Positions 62,440 through 64,000 of a stretch of 64,000 nucleotides of DNA are shown here, one piece after another. The DNA is from an uncultured Acidimicrobiales bacterium (GTDB taxonomy: Bacteria; Actinomycetota; Acidimicrobiia; Acidimicrobiales; SZUA-35). The translations under genes and the position numbers were made by a program. The notes beneath the pieces are model-generated. The model had not been told where the DNA came from, did not search any database, and was given only the letters and a program-made list of their open reading frames with translations. Position 1 is the stretch's first letter, and every line of letters begins with the position of its first letter. The stretch covers positions 1-64,000 of the forward strand of contig CALEWY010000039.1 in assembly GCA_937925335.1 (NCBI GenBank), written 5' to 3'.

Positions 62440-62548
62440 TCAATCGCTCTGCTGACGTTGGGTGTCTGGACCTGACGATCAGCACACAGACTGCTCGGTC
62501 GAGACGAACACGGCTCGATCGAGCAAAGGCCGCCCGGTACACACACCG

Positions 62549-62590
62549 CACATCCCCCTTCACTCACGTGGAGGGGGATGGTCTGTTTTC
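62549..62590 (+). terminator. Intrinsic terminator of the sigma gene
   Basis: Arms CATCCCCC and GGGGGATG pair around a 14-base loop that includes TCACGTGGA, followed by GTCTGTTTTC. It lies about 110 bp behind the sigma stop and before the convergent gene. Confidence 0.75.
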
Positions 62591-62630
62591 GCAAGGCCTC
62601 GAAGATCGGGCGCTTGATGTGCCAAGCGAG

Positions 62631-63368
62631 TTAGAAGGCTGAGGCGCCTTGCCAGCGATCGAGCAGGGTGGCGTCACCGAAGAGCTCGAGACGGCTTGGC
62701 GGGATCCGTCCCCACAACATCAAGAGCAGGTCAGACACGGGGCCTCGCGCAGCCACATCAGCCTTTGCGTGCTCGTGTGACCACTCGATCCCGTCGGCAC
62801 CAAGGGTGACGAGCCACTCACCGTCGTCGATGTCGGTTGCGTGGAAGTGGAGCGTTTCTCCAGCCCCGCCGAGTACGTCGAATTGCATACGAACCGATGC
62901 GAAGACCTCAAAGACCTCGTCGATTGCGTCGCGCGCCTGGTTTGGGTCGATCGCGTCGGGGCTCCCGGTTGCGGCGTATGCGTCCCAGCGGTGGATCGAG
63001 GCTTCGTGAGCAAGGCGTCGCTGCCACCACCGAACGGGCTGTGGCCCGGTAAACGTTGGGCAGATGTGTTCGGGATCGGCCGACTCCACGGCCGCGAGAA
63101 GCGCCTTCTGCCCCTCGTCGTACCACGCGATGACCTCGTGGCCCGGTGGCGGCTCGGGAACGTCGGATCGGCTTGGTGGTGCGTCTGGGGTTGCCGCGAT
63201 CGCCTGGGTGGCGTAGCGGGCAACCCAACCCGTGTGGCCGATCACATTGGAGACGGTCCAACCCTCGATGTGAGGAATCGACTTGTTCAGGTGATCCGGG
63301 TCGACGGCACCAAGTCGTGCCAACTCAACGCGGAGCAGGTGAAGGTAGTCGGGAGCGGGAGAACTCAT
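62631..63368 (-). CDS. Maleylpyruvate isomerase-family (TIGR03083) protein
   Basis: The 245-residue protein has the DinB-like helical bundle with IPHIEGWTVSNVIGHTGWVARYA (metal-binding His), RLAHEASIHRWDA (two more His) and a C-terminal SCP2-like part (DGIEWSHEHAKADVAARGPVSDLLLMLWGRIP). Family members are mycothiol-dependent transferases or isomerases in actinobacteria. The substrate is unknown. Confidence 0.87.
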   Translation of the reverse strand: MSSPAPDYLHLLRVELARLGAVDPDHLNKSIPHIEGWTVSNVIGHTGWVARYATQAIAATPDAPPSRSDVPEPPPGHEVIAWYDEGQKALLAAVESADPEHICPTFTGPQPVRWWQRRLAHEASIHRWDAYAATGSPDAIDPNQARDAIDEVFEVFASVRMQFDVLGGAGETLHFHATDIDDGEWLVTLGADGIEWSHEHAKADVAARGPVSDLLLMLWGRIPPSRLELFGDATLLDRWQGASAF

Positions 63369-63533
63369 CTCGACAGTGTGTCATTGTCCGGGCGTCGTGA
63401 CGCGGTTCGCCACCCTGGGTGGGTGAGGCCCCGTGTCATTGGCCCGAGTGATGACAGCGTGTGACGACCGGTTGTGCTGGGCGACGTGGGTAGCCGTTCG
63501 ACCGACTGGCCGTTCCACCGACTGTGAGCCGAT

Positions 63534-64000
63534 TCAGGCCTCGCCCGAGAGTTGATCGGATACCCACTGGTCGAGAAGGCGCCATTGGTCTTGCAACCAG
63601 GTCTCTCGACCTTCATCGTTTGGAGGAAGATCGGCGAGTTGATGAGTCCACCAGGTGACCGTGATCGGTGCCGTGGCGGGCAGGTTCCGTCGCAGTCCAG
63701 ATAGCTCGGCCATCCCTTCAAGCCCGGCGTGGCCCATGACAACCACCGCCCCAGCGGTCCGTGCTCGCAGCAACGCCAGCGCGCCGGCCGTTTTTGGTGG
63801 GAGAAGCGCTTTGAGTTGATCGGCCAGGGCCAGCGCGTCGGTGTCACCTCGGCGCTCGAGCGATTCGCGAACCCGCTGACGACTCGCCGGGGTGGCGTAG
63901 GTGCCTTCGGGGAATATGACGAGGCCTGCGTTGGGTCGTGCGGCTTGGGCCATCGCGGTGATCGCTCGAGTTTCGCGTTCGGTATCGCCGCCTCGGGCGA
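63534..64000 (-). CDS. PlsC-like 1-acylglycerol-3-phosphate acyltransferase, 5' part outside window
   Basis: The reading frame stays open to the window edge (GGDTERETRAITAMAQAAR precedes the track start). GLVIFPEGTYATP is the substrate-binding FPEGT motif III of PlsC. ALLRARTAGAVVVMGHAGLEGM fits motif IV. The catalytic HxxxxD lies outside the window. It makes phosphatidate for membrane lipids or acylates related acceptors. Confidence 0.82.
   Translation of the reverse strand, partial: ARGGDTERETRAITAMAQAARPNAGLVIFPEGTYATPASRQRVRESLERRGDTDALALADQLKALLPPKTAGALALLRARTAGAVVVMGHAGLEGMAELSGLRRNLPATAPITVTWWTHQLADLPPNDEGRETWLQDQWRLLDQWVSDQLSGEA

Overview
The window looks like a chromosome segment of a high-GC actinobacterium, most likely a member of the Acidimicrobiia (Ilumatobacter-like). 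This rests on gene content, gene order and codon bias; I ran no search. It holds the chromosomal origin and its two flanks. The order rpmH-rnpA-yidD-yidC-jag-rsmG-parA-parB leads away from the origin on the minus strand, and dnaA-dnaN-recF-DUF721-gyrB-gyrA-DUF3566-tRNA-Ile leads away on the plus strand. Beyond parB come trxA, trxB, an anti-sigma factor, an ECF sigma factor, a DUF6049-like protein and a CCA-adding enzyme, in the actinobacterial sigM/pcnA order. Further out lies a second conserved block: DUF5318, class A PBP, rpsF, ssb, rpsR, rplI, dnaB.

Layout. 1-16.6 kb is accessory and regulatory: a partial amidohydrolase, a membrane protein, a LuxR-type response regulator next to a degenerate receiver-only protein, TetR, an HtrA-type protease, a CPA antiporter with a nucleotide-binding tail, a DEAD-box helicase, an F420-type nitroreductase-like protein, and a coupled operon of NUDIX, MFS and a heterodimeric ABC exporter pair. 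16.6-18.5 kb holds small membrane proteins and a probable terminated minus-strand RNA. 18.5-26 kb is the ribosomal/ssb/dnaB and PBP block. 26-29.5 kb holds cca, a histone-deacetylase-like hydrolase and a GNAT acetyltransferase. 29.5-37 kb is an envelope/stress cassette (DUF6049-like, Ser/Thr kinase, ECF sigma, anti-sigma, holin-like protein, TrxB, TrxA). 37-45.7 kb is partition, RNA and membrane insertion, including a 2.5-kb almost gene-free stretch bracketed by two parS sites. 45.7-55.5 kb is the origin core and gyrase. 55.5-64 kb holds a TadG-like protein, NUDIX, an acidic DUF3566 protein, tRNA-Ile, FetAB-like transporter genes, a chain of tiny coupled ORFs leading into a saccharopine-dehydrogenase-like gene, a FliA/WhiG-family sigma factor, a maleylpyruvate-isomerase-family protein and a partial PlsC acyltransferase.

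How it works together. DnaA, DnaN, RecF, DciA-like DUF721, gyrase, DnaB and SSB replicate from the origin. ParAB and the two parS sites segregate it. RnpA, YidC, YidD and Jag serve tRNA maturation and membrane biogenesis. The sigma/anti-sigma, kinase and thioredoxin genes form a plausible redox and cell-envelope response unit. The most unusual items are: an active-looking kinase with an outer galactose-binding-like domain at the position where related actinobacteria carry MurJ fused to a pseudokinase; a DnaA-box cluster in a convergent gap; a putative structured RNA with a UUCG loop and intrinsic terminator; very acidic tails on several proteins; a 7-codon leader made by duplication ahead of cca; and 46- and 29-codon ORFs coupled in series. 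I saw no CRISPR array, prophage or insertion sequence.
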